DNA of 64,000 nt from contig OU744450.1 in the NCBI GenBank assembly GCA_916610825.1, positions 16,663,814 to 16,727,813 on the forward strand, given 5' to 3'. Below are positions 44,701 to 52,887 of this stretch, in pieces. The stretch is from Haliclystus octoradiatus. Its lineage: Eukaryota; Cnidaria; Staurozoa; Stauromedusae; Haliclystidae. Under the pieces are notes generated by a model, which worked only from the letters and a program-made list of their open reading frames with translations, was not told the DNA's origin and searched no databases. How positions within the stretch are numbered: the first letter of the stretch is position 1; each line of letters opens with the position of its first letter. Both the position numbers and the translations under genes were made by a program.

Positions 44701-47632
44701 ATACCATTTCTGAAATCAAAAATTGAATGCTTTGATTATTGGTCTTCAATTAATCAACTTTACATAGACACAATTTAAGTCATGTCTGTGATAAAAACTC
44801 CATTGTGCAACTTATCAGTCCTAGTAAAGGCACATGCAATTAATAATCATGACATGGAAAACTGGGATTAGATCAAATCATTCATCATTGAAAAACAAAC
44901 AGCCTGCCAGTGCTTAAAATTACATCTATTTCACTACACAACAATGCAATGCCACTTTAAGAAAAGGTTTCTTCAAAACATTTAATTAAGATAAATCTTT
45001 CGAATTGTGATGTGGTTCACTGAGTAAGTAGATATGTATACATTTAATTCTTACCATTGATTCCAGCATGTTTTACAATAGCCGACACTTCGTCCAGCTT
45101 TCCACCTAGGGGCTTCTTCAATGTTCATCTCTTTCAGCAACACTACAATTAGGCCTACAACACATTGGTGCAGTGCAACCCAAACAAATATAACTGGTGT
45201 TTTCCAAACATGATGTACAAGGAGTGGGAATCATCGTCTTTTCTCGTCAGCGTGCTGAACAGAAAGAATGTAAACCCAATCGATCTGCTTATGTCAATTC
45301 TTGAAATTAGCGCCAATTTCTTCTTTAACTAGTGAAAAATCCCTTGAATTACGTATCAGGAGTCTATTACTTATTTATTGAACAATTGATTGGTAGTAGT
45401 TATTATTGAAACCATAGATGAATAGCAAACGAGGTACAAAAATAATTACAGTCGTTCAAGAAAGCCACACCTCAACGAACACCATTTTGAAATAGATGGA
45501 AGCTGTCATGGCAACGATATTTGATTGATTTATTTTTACTTCAGGCCTCCTAATTTCTCAATATAGTTTATCATAGCACGGCTTCAATCGTGCAGCTCGA
45601 CTATGGCTGGTCGAGCCGCGCGGGTTAGCCAAACTTGGCCGTGCCAAATTGAATCAAACGTCAAGCCAATAGTCGTGCTGCGCCAAATCTGTCTCAAAAG
45701 TTTAGCGCAGCATGTGCAGCACGACGTTTGACCTAGGCCTTAATTAATGATTTATAAATGGAAGATGCATCCTCTCCGTCTTCTAGTTCTACTAAATCCA
45801 GAAAGATATATTGAGGATCACCGACTTCTCCAACCTTTCCTTTAACGTAAACAATCATAACTGTTGTCTTGTCTGAAACAGTGGTTGGTTCATCAATGAG
45901 TTTGAGTATCATTCCCTTACTTGACTTTATTGCCTTGCAAATACGTTGACGCATAACTGTTGAAATGTGTTCAATTACATTGACAGCACTAAATCGTGAC
46001 CTCAGTCCTTTACCCATGTCAACTCCATTTGAAATATGTAAATCAACCAATTCAGGTGAATCAGTAAACAGGCGGTCATTTTTTGCTAAGTAATAACATG
46101 TTCTTAATACATGATTACTAGTATCAAGGTCCTTTTGCCGCATTCTGTCAGATATACCTGGTAAAACATTTGGCTGCTGCTTCGAGAATTAGTACTGATT
46201 TTTTATGGCTTTATTTGTTAATAATTAATGAATCATGGCATAAAAGCTGCTAGTGTTAAATTATTGAAAATGTGTGACATTTGTTATACAAAATAAATTA
46301 TCGGAAAGAAAAGACGGTGAAGAATGACTAATTGTATTGACTAATTGTTTTGACAAGTGCTTGAAATTTCAATACTTTTTATTGAAATTAGGGGGAACAC
46401 ACATACACAAAGTCGTAGTTCTGATTAGATTGTATTATCATTTGACCCTTGTGAAGATCTCACTTTAAGGCAAATTAATTTCAACCTTAACAGGTGACAA
46501 GATCAATCTAAAATAAATCAATGGTATCTAAAATAATGAACATAAACATTAAACAAGTTAAAAATGAAAGAGTAAAGGAAGTTGAACGCCGTTCCCACAT
46601 GCAAAAAGAGTACAGGAGCGCCGTTCTCACTCGTTCCCGTGGAATATCATCACTGTATCTGTTCCACGAGCAAATGGACAACTACACTTTTATGAAATAT
46701 ACTTTAGAACTCCTGTGAAAACAGTTCATGAACGTTGGATGGCCGGTTCATGAACTGTTTATAAGGTGTTCATGAACTCAATGCGGTTTTTCACCATCCC
46801 CACATGTCTCATGTTTCTAAACCTTTTATTCAGCATATTCTCCACATATGCGTGGATTTGCAAAACCTGCACATACAGTTGCACATAATTATGATTTGAT
46901 AAGTACAATGATTTTGCTAAATTTCAATTGAGTAACTGCATAATAGATTTCTTAGGTACATTTACTAGTATAACTTATTTGTACAACAACTTGTGTACTC
47001 TCCTAGACTGCTGCTGACTGTTATCAAGTGGCTCTGGTAATGTTGTCAACTTGTGCTAATCATATATTCTAACAGCAACCTCAGTTGAATAATTCAGCAT
47101 TCGGTTAGAGATCTCACAAAGATCATTTTTATTCCAATGATGTTACAATGTCCCTAATCATTCATTATTTTATTTATTTGTATCTACTATATATTATGTT
47201 TCACTGCCAGTATTGATTATCTTGTTTAAATTGTAATTTTTTGAAATCTTTTCAGGGATCAATATATCAATATCTACAATTCAATTATGTGGCCTCTTCT
47301 TGTTTTGTTATGCATCATTACATCAGCACCGTTGCCATGTGATACTATCAAAATTGAAATTAAAAACATCGGAAAATCAAGCAGTTACAAAATATAGAAT
47401 TCCATATGGTGATTGGTTTAGCCTTGTTTCATCACCTCATTACTTTGCTGAGATTCTAATTTATTTATCTTTGGTGTTAATATTTGAAATGAAATCAAAA
47501 AACATTTGGCTAATATTATTATTTGTCATTATTACACTTGTTACTGGCGCACTGAAAACTCATGAGTGGTACCATAAGACATTCAAATGTTACCCAAAAG
47601 AACGCACAGCTATTATACCTTGTATACTTTAA
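24432..47632 (+). CDS. SRD5A3: SRD5A3, polyprenal/steroid 5-alpha reductase 3
   Basis: Four exons (24432-24575, 25208-25263, 26730-27052, 47256-47632) total 900 bases and 299 residues with consistent phases 0, 2 and 1. This is an ER membrane enzyme of dolichol synthesis, needed for N-glycosylation. Exon 1 encodes the first membrane segment ([20 protein letters not shown]), and exon 3 encodes [15 protein letters not shown] with later hydrophobic segments. Exon 4 has the family signature: [33 protein letters not shown], and the end [19 protein letters not shown]. Exon 2 is short (56 bases) and weakly conserved. I chose it because it restores phase and a conserved arginine before FFIHMY. Intron 3 is 20.2 kb and packed with transposons. 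AATAAA lies at 47798-47803, 165 bases past the stop. Confidence 0.88.
24780..25207. repeat. GC-richer repetitive tract upstream of SRD5A3 exon 2
   Basis: A locally GC-rich stretch in an AT-rich intron with recurring words CCGCCCC(C/T)GA, GGCGCACCC and TTTGCAGACTG. One block (about 24908-24950: GAGATCTCGGCGA, then TTCTGCAGACTGAATCC) resembles the sequence across the exon-2 acceptor (about 25178-25218: GATATCTCGTCGA, then TTTGCAGACTGGCAATCC). This looks like an old local duplication. It is not a recognised transposon. Confidence 0.45.
27800..27870 (-). repeat. Dispersed repeat fragment, copy 1
   Basis: The reverse complement (CCCTCTTGTCATTC, then TATCGTTCCGAGTTTGGA and GATCAAAAATAGGG) matches 50605-50685 on the plus strand with scattered differences. 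Two copies in opposite orientation 23 kb apart indicate an old mobile repeat of unknown class. Confidence 0.45.
27871..29032. other. Intronic stretch without a supported feature
   Basis: Part of SRD5A3 intron 3. Long ORFs at 27880-28188 and 28249-28689 have no family motif that I recognise and read like chance frames. The 28250-28690 block is less AT-rich than its surroundings and may be transposon-derived. Confidence 0.3.
29033..29770 (-). pseudogene. Retroelement gag-like fragment (tyrosine-recombinase type suspected)
   Basis: Two neighbouring minus-strand ORFs read in order. The first (29767-29519) has [20 protein letters not shown] and [18 protein letters not shown]. After a stop near 29519-29521, the second (29413-29033) has [30 protein letters not shown] and [18 protein letters not shown]. 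This arrangement resembles ORF1 proteins of DIRS/Ngaro-like elements as I recall them, but I cannot verify the class. The 3' remainder (recombinase, RT) is not present downstream. It sits in SRD5A3 intron 3. Confidence 0.4.
30570..32867 (+). mobile_element. Ty3/gypsy LTR retrotransposon, decayed and truncated
   Basis: A TGGCGCAGTTG primer-binding-like site (about 30573) precedes a broken gag starting at 30649, with a TGA near 30767 and frame changes. Two zinc knuckles follow ([13 protein letters not shown] and [14 protein letters not shown], 31230-31330). Next is the RT approach segment ([15 protein letters not shown]) and RT with [16 protein letters not shown] and the catalytic YIDD at about 32358-32369. 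The RNase H region is deleted near 32590. An integrase zinc-binding segment with MAHDNHLG, a stop, then [10 protein letters not shown] remains to about 32865. The 3' half and 3' LTR are gone. Multiple stops make it non-functional. It is sense to SRD5A3. Confidence 0.8.
32868..37440 (-). mobile_element. BEL/Pao LTR retrotransposon, frame-broken and 3'-truncated
   Basis: Minus-strand order is: gag start near 37375; a coiled region around 37220-37070; gag/zinc knuckles ([27 protein letters not shown]) near 36020-35930. Then an aspartic protease ([11 protein letters not shown]) near 35700 and LIGRDGG near 35370. RT follows from about 34960 ([23 protein letters not shown]), with the catalytic YVDDG near 34435-34421. 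The long ORF 34310-32934 covers the RNase H/Pao peptide region ([33 protein letters not shown]). Reading frames change at least five times, so it is dead. It stops at about 32868, where it meets the gypsy remnant, and the rest of integrase is missing. No LTR was identified. Confidence 0.85.
37748..38960 (-). CDS. Unrecognised spliced minus-strand gene (3' part) in SRD5A3 intron
   Basis: Five exon-like segments with GT-AG borders and matching phases read on the minus strand: 38960-38862, 38395-38340, 38262-38137, 38053-37986 and 37887-37748 (stop TGA). The combined peptide is about 162 residues. It includes [18 protein letters not shown], an acidic stretch [40 protein letters not shown], then a basic, Cys-containing tail ([21 protein letters not shown]). 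I do not recognise it. It could be a host gene nested in the intron or a multi-exon transposon gene. Upstream exons (above 38960) were not found. Phase agreement over four junctions is the main support. Confidence 0.4.
38961..40563. other. Intronic stretch without a supported feature
   Basis: Part of SRD5A3 intron 3. No convincing exon, repeat end or structural RNA was seen. Possible upstream exons of the nested minus-strand gene may lie here. Confidence 0.3.
40564..40633 (-). pseudogene. tRNA-Gly-like sequence (pseudo-tRNA or SINE head)
   Basis: The minus strand folds as a cloverleaf. Acceptor GGGCCGG pairs with TCGGTTC (G-U pairs included), followed by an A discriminator. The D arm is GTTC/GAAT, the anticodon stem CCCGC/GCGGG and the T arm CCGGG/CCTTG with one mismatch. 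A box (TAGTTCAATGGCAGAATG) and B box (GGTTTGATTCC) are similar to tRNA-Gly. The anticodon loop is AGTCTCT: nominal anticodon UCU, and position 33 is G instead of the universal U. That, plus the T-loop change, argues for a pseudogene or the head of a SINE. Confidence 0.55.
41090..42640 (+). pseudogene. PIF/Harbinger transposase (HARBI1-like), split by a LINE
   Basis: The left part (41090-41735) reads [51 protein letters not shown] and, after a frameshift near 41630, [14 protein letters not shown] and [11 protein letters not shown]. The right part (42395-42640) resumes with [17 protein letters not shown], and after another frameshift [16 protein letters not shown]. The DDE residues D (AAIDG), D (LGDSAF) and E (IEGAFG) are all visible. 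A minus-strand LINE fragment (about 41725-42345) separates the last two. A frameshift near 41165 also breaks the N-terminal side. It is inactive. Confidence 0.85.
41725..42345 (-). mobile_element. LINE 3' fragment (CR1/L2/Jockey-like RT tail)
   Basis: Minus-strand translation gives the typical C-terminal end of non-LTR retrotransposon ORF2: [20 protein letters not shown], then [34 protein letters not shown] and [15 protein letters not shown] short 3' UTR follows and it ends in (TTA)n (plus strand TAA repeats at about 41727-41759), a usual tail. It is 5'-truncated at about 42345, as LINE copies often are. It was inserted into the Harbinger transposase; short AATTA/ATAATT-like sequence at both ends may be the target duplication. 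Confidence 0.8.
42641..44140. other. Intronic stretch without a supported feature
   Basis: Part of SRD5A3 intron 3. It is AT-rich, with no ORF or terminal repeat that I can assign. It may include the 3' end of the Harbinger element. Confidence 0.3.
44141..44720 (-). pseudogene. Myb/SANT-like DNA-binding ORF of transposon type
   Basis: Minus-strand reading gives [53 protein letters not shown]. After a frame change come [20 protein letters not shown] and [19 protein letters not shown]. The pattern (W..Q...LVD.., then KTRDSC.PE) is that of Myb/SANT-like accessory proteins linked with DNA transposons, as I recall them. A frameshift near 44400 breaks it. It may belong with the adjoining Harbinger copy or be a separate element. 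Confidence 0.5.
45733..46143 (-). pseudogene. hAT-related transposase fragment (KIAA1586-like)
   Basis: The 136-residue minus-strand ORF reads [66 protein letters not shown] and [20 protein letters not shown]. This is the RNase-H-like N-terminal region of the hAT-derived family that includes KIAA1586. Only this part is present, and the C-terminal dimerisation region is absent. The sequence just beyond (45590-45730) has inverted words such as GTCGTGCTGCGCCAAA that could belong to an element end. Confidence 0.6.
46719..46760. repeat. Perfect 15-bp inverted repeat
   Basis: AAACAGTTCATGAAC (46719-46733) and its exact reverse complement (46746-46760) flank a 12-base spacer. A third GTTCATGAACT follows about 10 bases on (near 46768-46778). 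It is a possible hairpin or multi-site protein-binding element in SRD5A3 intron 3. Confidence 0.55.
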
Positions 47633-47797
47633 AACAATATATACAATAGCACTGTTACAATCATTAAAAATGATCAATTTGTAAGCAATCTTATGATACA
47701 TAACAGATGGATGGTTCTGATACTAGTCTAAATTTATTACATGGATTTGATTTAATACATAGAAACCTTGCTTTGTGTCTGTTATTATAAATTATAA

Positions 47798-47803
47798 AAT
47801 AAA
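47798..47803 (+). terminator. Polyadenylation signal AATAAA of SRD5A3
   Basis: A canonical hexamer 165 bases after the SRD5A3 stop and only 41 bases before the ZMAT2 stop codon on the other strand, so the two transcripts probably overlap at their 3' ends. Confidence 0.5.
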
Positions 47804-47843
47804 TCTACAGTACATGCAAATGTCTCTGCTCTTGAGTTTGGCT

Positions 47844-50800
47844 TTACTTTTTAGAAGAACCAAAACCACCAAAGCCCATCATTTCAGCAATGGCTGGGTC
47901 TACATCATCATCAATATTATCTGTTGCTTTTCTTTTTCTTTCTATTTTTGCATCTTTTTTAAATTGTTTTTTCTTTTCTTCCTGTTGGATCAATAATTCA
48001 AAAGTTTTAGTATCAATACAAATATCAAGCATACATCAGTCTCTGAATAGCTTGCCAGTCAGTAGGCCTACTTATCTATCCTTAAATGGGCACTGTTTAC
48101 CAGCAGCCTTTAGTCCAAGTGCGAGTTGAAATTGGAAGTTGAAATAACAGTTTATGAAAAGCAATAACAAAGAATGCCATTTATCGTTTATCTGCTTTTA
48201 ATAAAATGTTCATGGAACAATCAGAAAGCATCATAAACTTTAGAACTTTCAAAAAGAATATGAAACAAAAAATTTTACGCTGTTTCTTTTTATCACTTTG
48301 CTACAAAACTCACATCAAACCAATATATTTATATTTTTTTTGTACTATCAAATATAAATTGAGGTGATGAATATTGGCCATGTAGGAACCTTCCTGAACC
48401 ATCTAGAACATTCTAGAACATAGGAGAACCTACATGACTCCCCGCATGACTCACAATGACCATGCATGATCTAGCAGCTTCTAGCATTTATCTAAACACT
48501 ATAAATACAGTAAATGAAAACTATGAAAACTATGAGAACTGAATGTACAGTCTACTATCAACATGTCAACTTGGAATTAATATTATTATTCATTAGAAGA
48601 AATATACCATACAAATCAATTCAACCTACGTTGTTATTATTATTTCTTCAACATAATTCTACAGTTCTCATCAATTGGTCCGTCGAATTATAAGAACAAC
48701 TCATCAATTGGTCCGTCGAATTATAAGAACAACTCAACAAATTACAATAACAACTAATTATGAATAATCTTCAAGACTTTACAACATAATAAAATCTGAA
48801 AGAATTTTATTACAACATGGAATTGAACACAACATTTTATTCACGACCGCGGCATCAAAACAATATAACTAGATTGATTTTCACACTGAAGAACAATGGC
48901 ATTTTACGTAACTAATCAAAATACGCAGAAAACACAAGAAATGGAACTAAACACAAGAAATGGAACTAAACACAAGAGTGGAACTATGGAACTACACACG
49001 AGAAATGGAAATAAACACAAGAAATGGAACTGAACACAAGGAATTGGATTACCCAAAACTGAAGAGACTGAACTAAAAAAGTAAGATTTTAAAATACTGA
49101 ACATAAACCATTGAACATTCCAACATTTTGGAACTTTTAAATATTGAACACTAAACATTGGACATTCCAACATCATAAAACTTTTAAATATTGAAACATT
49201 CAACATTCAACTAAGAACATTGAAACACAATGAGTATGAACACACTAAGAATACTAAACGAACTAAGAAACACACAAGAACACACAACAGAGTTTAAAAT
49301 TGAACACACAAGAATAAGCAACAATTCTCATGAAAATACTGAATTCATCAAACACACAAGAATAAGCAACAACTCAAGAAAATACTGAATTAATCAAGCA
49401 CACAAGAATAAGCAACAACTCAAGAAAATACTGAATTCATCAAACTCACAAGCAAAAAATATGACTATAAAAGAAATATTGAAGATTACCAAGCTCATAG
49501 AAGAAACTGAAATTAAACCAAATATAACACTTGTATGAAAATTTCTTTTTCTGGAAATCCAAAGCAATTAAGCAAATTGGTATGCACCAAAATTGTAATG
49601 AATTTTCTCATTAACTGTTATGCAATTAGTCTATAAGCATATCTAAAACCTTCATTAATAGCTTCTACTATACCATAATTACTTACATTTATATTTACAT
49701 ACATTTATTATTTACAATTTAGCATATATTAAAGTATTAATCTTTCTCATTTTTAGCCTATATCATGCATTTTTATTTATGGCTCCGCCATCTGGCGGGG
49801 GGAGTTATGTAGGAACCTTCCTGAACCATCTAGAACATTCTAGAACATAGGAGAACCTACATGACTCCCCGCATGACTCACAATGACCATGCATGATCTA
49901 GCAGCTTCTAGCATTTATCTAAACACTATAAATACAGTAAATGAAAACTATGAAAACTATGAGAACTGAATGTACAGTCTACTATCAACATGTCAACTTG
50001 GAATTAATATTATTATTCATTAGAAGAAATATACCATACAAATCAATTCAACCTACGTTGTTATTATTATTTCTTCAACATAATTCTACAGTTCTCATCA
50101 GCCATGAGTTTATTGTACCTTCAAATACCGGTAATATAGTTTTTCGATCCCTGGGTTGTTGGTCAGGCAAAAAATGGTCATTGAAAATTAAATGCGAGCT
50201 TACTATAGGAAAAGGACAAAAAATATTATTATTATTTAAGCTCTGCTCTTCATTTATTGCATTGGAGCCCACTGTCCGATCAGCAAGACAATGTTTTACA
50301 ATATTAAAAAATCACATCTCCTTTCACGCAATCTTGAAAGTTTATAATGCTTAAGTCAGCTATAAACACACCATTAGGGAACCTTTGACAAGCATGCTGC
50401 AGAGGATAATTAACACATTTTTGACAGAATGGAGTAAATTCAGCTAATAGAAACCCTATACATCATGTATTTTTTAATAAATTATATTCATTCTAAGCAG
50501 AAAAGGTGTGAGAATAGCTGACTTGAATGTTAATATTTTTTGATCTTGCAATTTTGTGTAAATCAATACCATGAAAATATTTATAATTCTGACTTCACTT
50601 TTTCCAAGATAGTAAATCCCTCTTATCATTCAGACTGTCGTTCTGAGTTTGGAGAAAAGCGAATGATCGAAAATAGGTGGTCGAAAATTGCAAGCCATGG
50701 AGACCTGATAACGTAATCCTGCAACTCTATCAAACATCCACGGTTTATGAATGTCAGCCGCTATTATGAACATCTAAACACAACTGTTTGTAAACTTGTA

Positions 50801-52709
50801 AGACTTTGATTTGAAGCATAAATAATGAAATTAAATAATGACCATACTAGGACTTGATCTACACGCTTGTCAGACGCACTAACCACTGATCACAACCGAC
50901 GAGAGCTAATGAAACAAAAAAGTATTTAACTTGACCGGGTTGTTATCACATGATTGGACCCTAACCCTAGCCCCAACCATGTGATCCTAACCACATGATC
51001 AAGTGAAACATGTGATCGAATTGCAAGCCGCCGTTGTTTAGAAAAACGCAGTTGTTCAATAAAGTCGTGACATGATATCATGACGATTGCATTTTTTGTT
51101 TACCTTGAAAATAGCATAAACGTTAAATGCGTCCAAATTAAAAAATATTTTTCATCATTCTTCCTCATTTAACTTCAGCTACTGGAATGTCTTAAAATTT
51201 GCTGGTATTATGTGCACTTTGAAGTTTTGTTGTTCTACAACCACATAGGGACGTTGTAACGCACCATTCTCTAAAAGCAGGATGATTCGGATTTTAAAAA
51301 GGGGTTAGCAGTGATGCCGCTTGTCATACATGCATTGTTACTAGCCTACACGACATACAGCTGTCGCACAGTCACAGTTGCAGAAAACACAAGGTCGCCC
51401 CAAAGATAATATTTCAAGTATGTCAACCTACCTACAAAGGTTTTTGCTGGAACCACAGACCTTCCAATGTGAGATTTGAAAAAATAGTGAGATTTTTAAA
51501 TTCCTTATTTTGGGATAAAATATAGGGGCTGCCCAAAGGGATGGCCCAATTCTAGGGGGTCTAGGGGCATGCATTTTGTCATGGATTCAAAATGGCTTGA
51601 AAAGAAAATTTACGACAACATTTGAATAACGTTGACACTTGTGCATGTAGCTAAAACATAAAAGCAGTTTAGAAACAACACCCAGAATAGCCCAACAGAG
51701 TATAAATTAAGATGTTTAACATTAATTAGATTATCAAAGACATTATACACAGAAAGTAGCCATAGTGGAATCCTTGAATTTTAAACGCCGGATATTTATG
51801 CCATAATTACGCCACGCCAAGTCAACATTCAAGAATATGCCAAAAAGACCAAATTTAGTTGAAAACTATAGAAAATTATCAAATTTCTACGCCAAAGAAA
51901 TCAAATTGGAGTAAAATCAACTCTATATATCCGGCGAAAAAAAACGTGGATTCCACTATGGAAGTAGGAACATTTTCTTAAGATTGGATTTTGTCGTGAG
52001 AAAGTGAGAGCAACCGTGAGACAATGAGAATCAGTGTAAAAGCGTGAGATCTGGAAGGTCTGGGAACCACCTAAGTTGTATTCTTATAATAAAACAATCT
52101 AAAAAATTATTCTGCCTGCTTAAGAAGTGCCATTTTCTTAGTCTGAAAGGACACATCTGCCACCCATACTGCATTCTCCATGCCTTCCACCACAGTAATA
52201 ATAAAAGTCTATGCTACCTCTTCTTGAAGTTCCTTCATTCGTGCTTCAAAGTCATATTCTACTTTTTTATCTTTCTCTTCCCGCTTCCTCTTGTTAAGCT
52301 CAAATCTTTTTTTAACTTGATCCAGAGAAGATCTTTCTACTTTCATCGACATACCAAGATTTCTTTGATGTTTTTTACCATTAACATGGTCAAGGAAGTT
52401 TATAGAATCTTTTACAATACAATCACATACATTGCAAAAGTAACCACCTTGATCAGCAAGTGCAGTAGTCTTAGTTATAACAACTGACTTTCCAAGTTTT
52501 GAATCAAGATCAACATGGTAGTCTCTGGCTTTTAAAAGCTCTCTTTGAACCGGTATATCATCTTTCAAACCACTCAAAATCTCCTCCTCTTCTTCTTCTA
52601 ACAATCTGTCTTTTGCCTTTTTTTGGAATTCATCTTCATCCCACACACGCCGATAACTATCTCCCTTATTTTTACCTGTACTTGAAGAACTTTCCTCTGC
52701 AGCGGCCAT
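47844..52709 (-). CDS. ZMAT2: ZMAT2 (Snu23 homologue), spliceosomal zinc-finger protein
   Basis: Two exons, 52709-52218 and 47981-47844, join at phase 0 into 209 residues. ZMAT2/Snu23 is a U4/U6.U5 tri-snRNP and pre-B spliceosome component. The matrin-type C2H2 finger is intact: GGYFCNVCDCIVKDSINFLD followed by HVNGKKHQRN. The highly conserved flank LGMSMKVERSSLDQVKKRFE follows, then a Lys/Glu-rich helix (KREEKDKKVEYDFEARMKEL). It ends in AEMMGFGGFGSSKK, matching the vertebrate C-terminus. The acidic run EEEEEEILSGLKDD near residue 40 is longer than in human. The 4.2-kb intron carries a TRIM-like LTR element, a dispersed repeat and a MITE. Confidence 0.95.
48381..50100. mobile_element. Non-autonomous LTR element (TRIM-like), apparently identical LTRs
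   Basis: Two direct repeats of 293 bp (48381-48673 and 49808-50100) look identical and run TGTAGGAACC to TTCTCATCA. The element is flanked by a 4-bp target duplication GCCA (48377-48380 and 50101-50104). A TGGTCCGTCGAA primer-binding-like site starts 2 bases after the left LTR. A polypurine-like tract (GGCGGGGGGAGTTA) ends directly at the right LTR. The 1.13-kb interior has no gag or pol. It consists of short tandem repeats: a ~33-base duplication next to the PBS, GGAACTAAACACAAG units at 48935-49045, and ~48-bp units near 49305-49455. LTR identity implies recent insertion. It lies in the ZMAT2 intron. Confidence 0.88.
48935..49455. repeat. Tandem repeat arrays inside the TRIM-like element
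   Basis: Three arrays are seen: about five degenerate ~19-bp units (AAATGGAACTAAACACAAG type); a ~50-bp duplication containing CTTTTAAATATTGAA (49100-49200); and three ~48-bp units (CACAAGAATAAGCAACAA, then AAAATACTGAATTCATCAA). There is no ORF across them. Confidence 0.7.
50605..50690 (+). repeat. Dispersed repeat fragment, copy 2
   Basis: Matches the reverse complement of 27800-27870 (CCCTCTTATCATTC, TGTCGTTCTGAGTTTGGA, GATCGAAAATAGG). It is an old repeat of unknown class in the ZMAT2 intron. Confidence 0.45.
51760..51961. mobile_element. 202-bp MITE with perfect 14-bp inverted ends and 6-bp duplication
   Basis: Ends CCATAGTGGAATCC and GGATTCCACTATGG are exact reverse complements, with a second paired block CGCCGGATAT about 17 bases inside. 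The 6-bp direct repeat AAGTAG flanks it (51754-51759 and 51962-51967). The superfamily is not clear: 6 bp is not the usual length for hAT (8), Tc1/mariner (2) or Harbinger (3). It is non-coding and lies in the ZMAT2 intron. Confidence 0.78.
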
Positions 52710-52887
52710 GTTTTATCAGTTGCTGGCAAGCCTCGTTCCAATGTTATGCTTTCACTTGTCAGTTTTCTTTCTTTTCCTTCAGAAGCGTCGGTGTACTTTC
52801 CAAAAGTGGTTGTGATTATTTATTTTTGATATGAGATGAGTTCAAATTAAAAGATAAATATGATCACATAAACCAATTTTTCAACAT
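52710..52887. promoter_or_regulatory. Short divergent promoter region ZMAT2/EDEM3
   Basis: 178 bases separate the start codons of two divergent genes, so core promoters and 5' UTRs of both must lie here or overlap. No TATA box is decisive. Confidence 0.55.

Noticed and set aside
50041..50100. CTGATGA on the minus strand near 50093-50099 as a hammerhead
   Set aside because: No GAAAC or stem II follows; it is simply the end of the right LTR.
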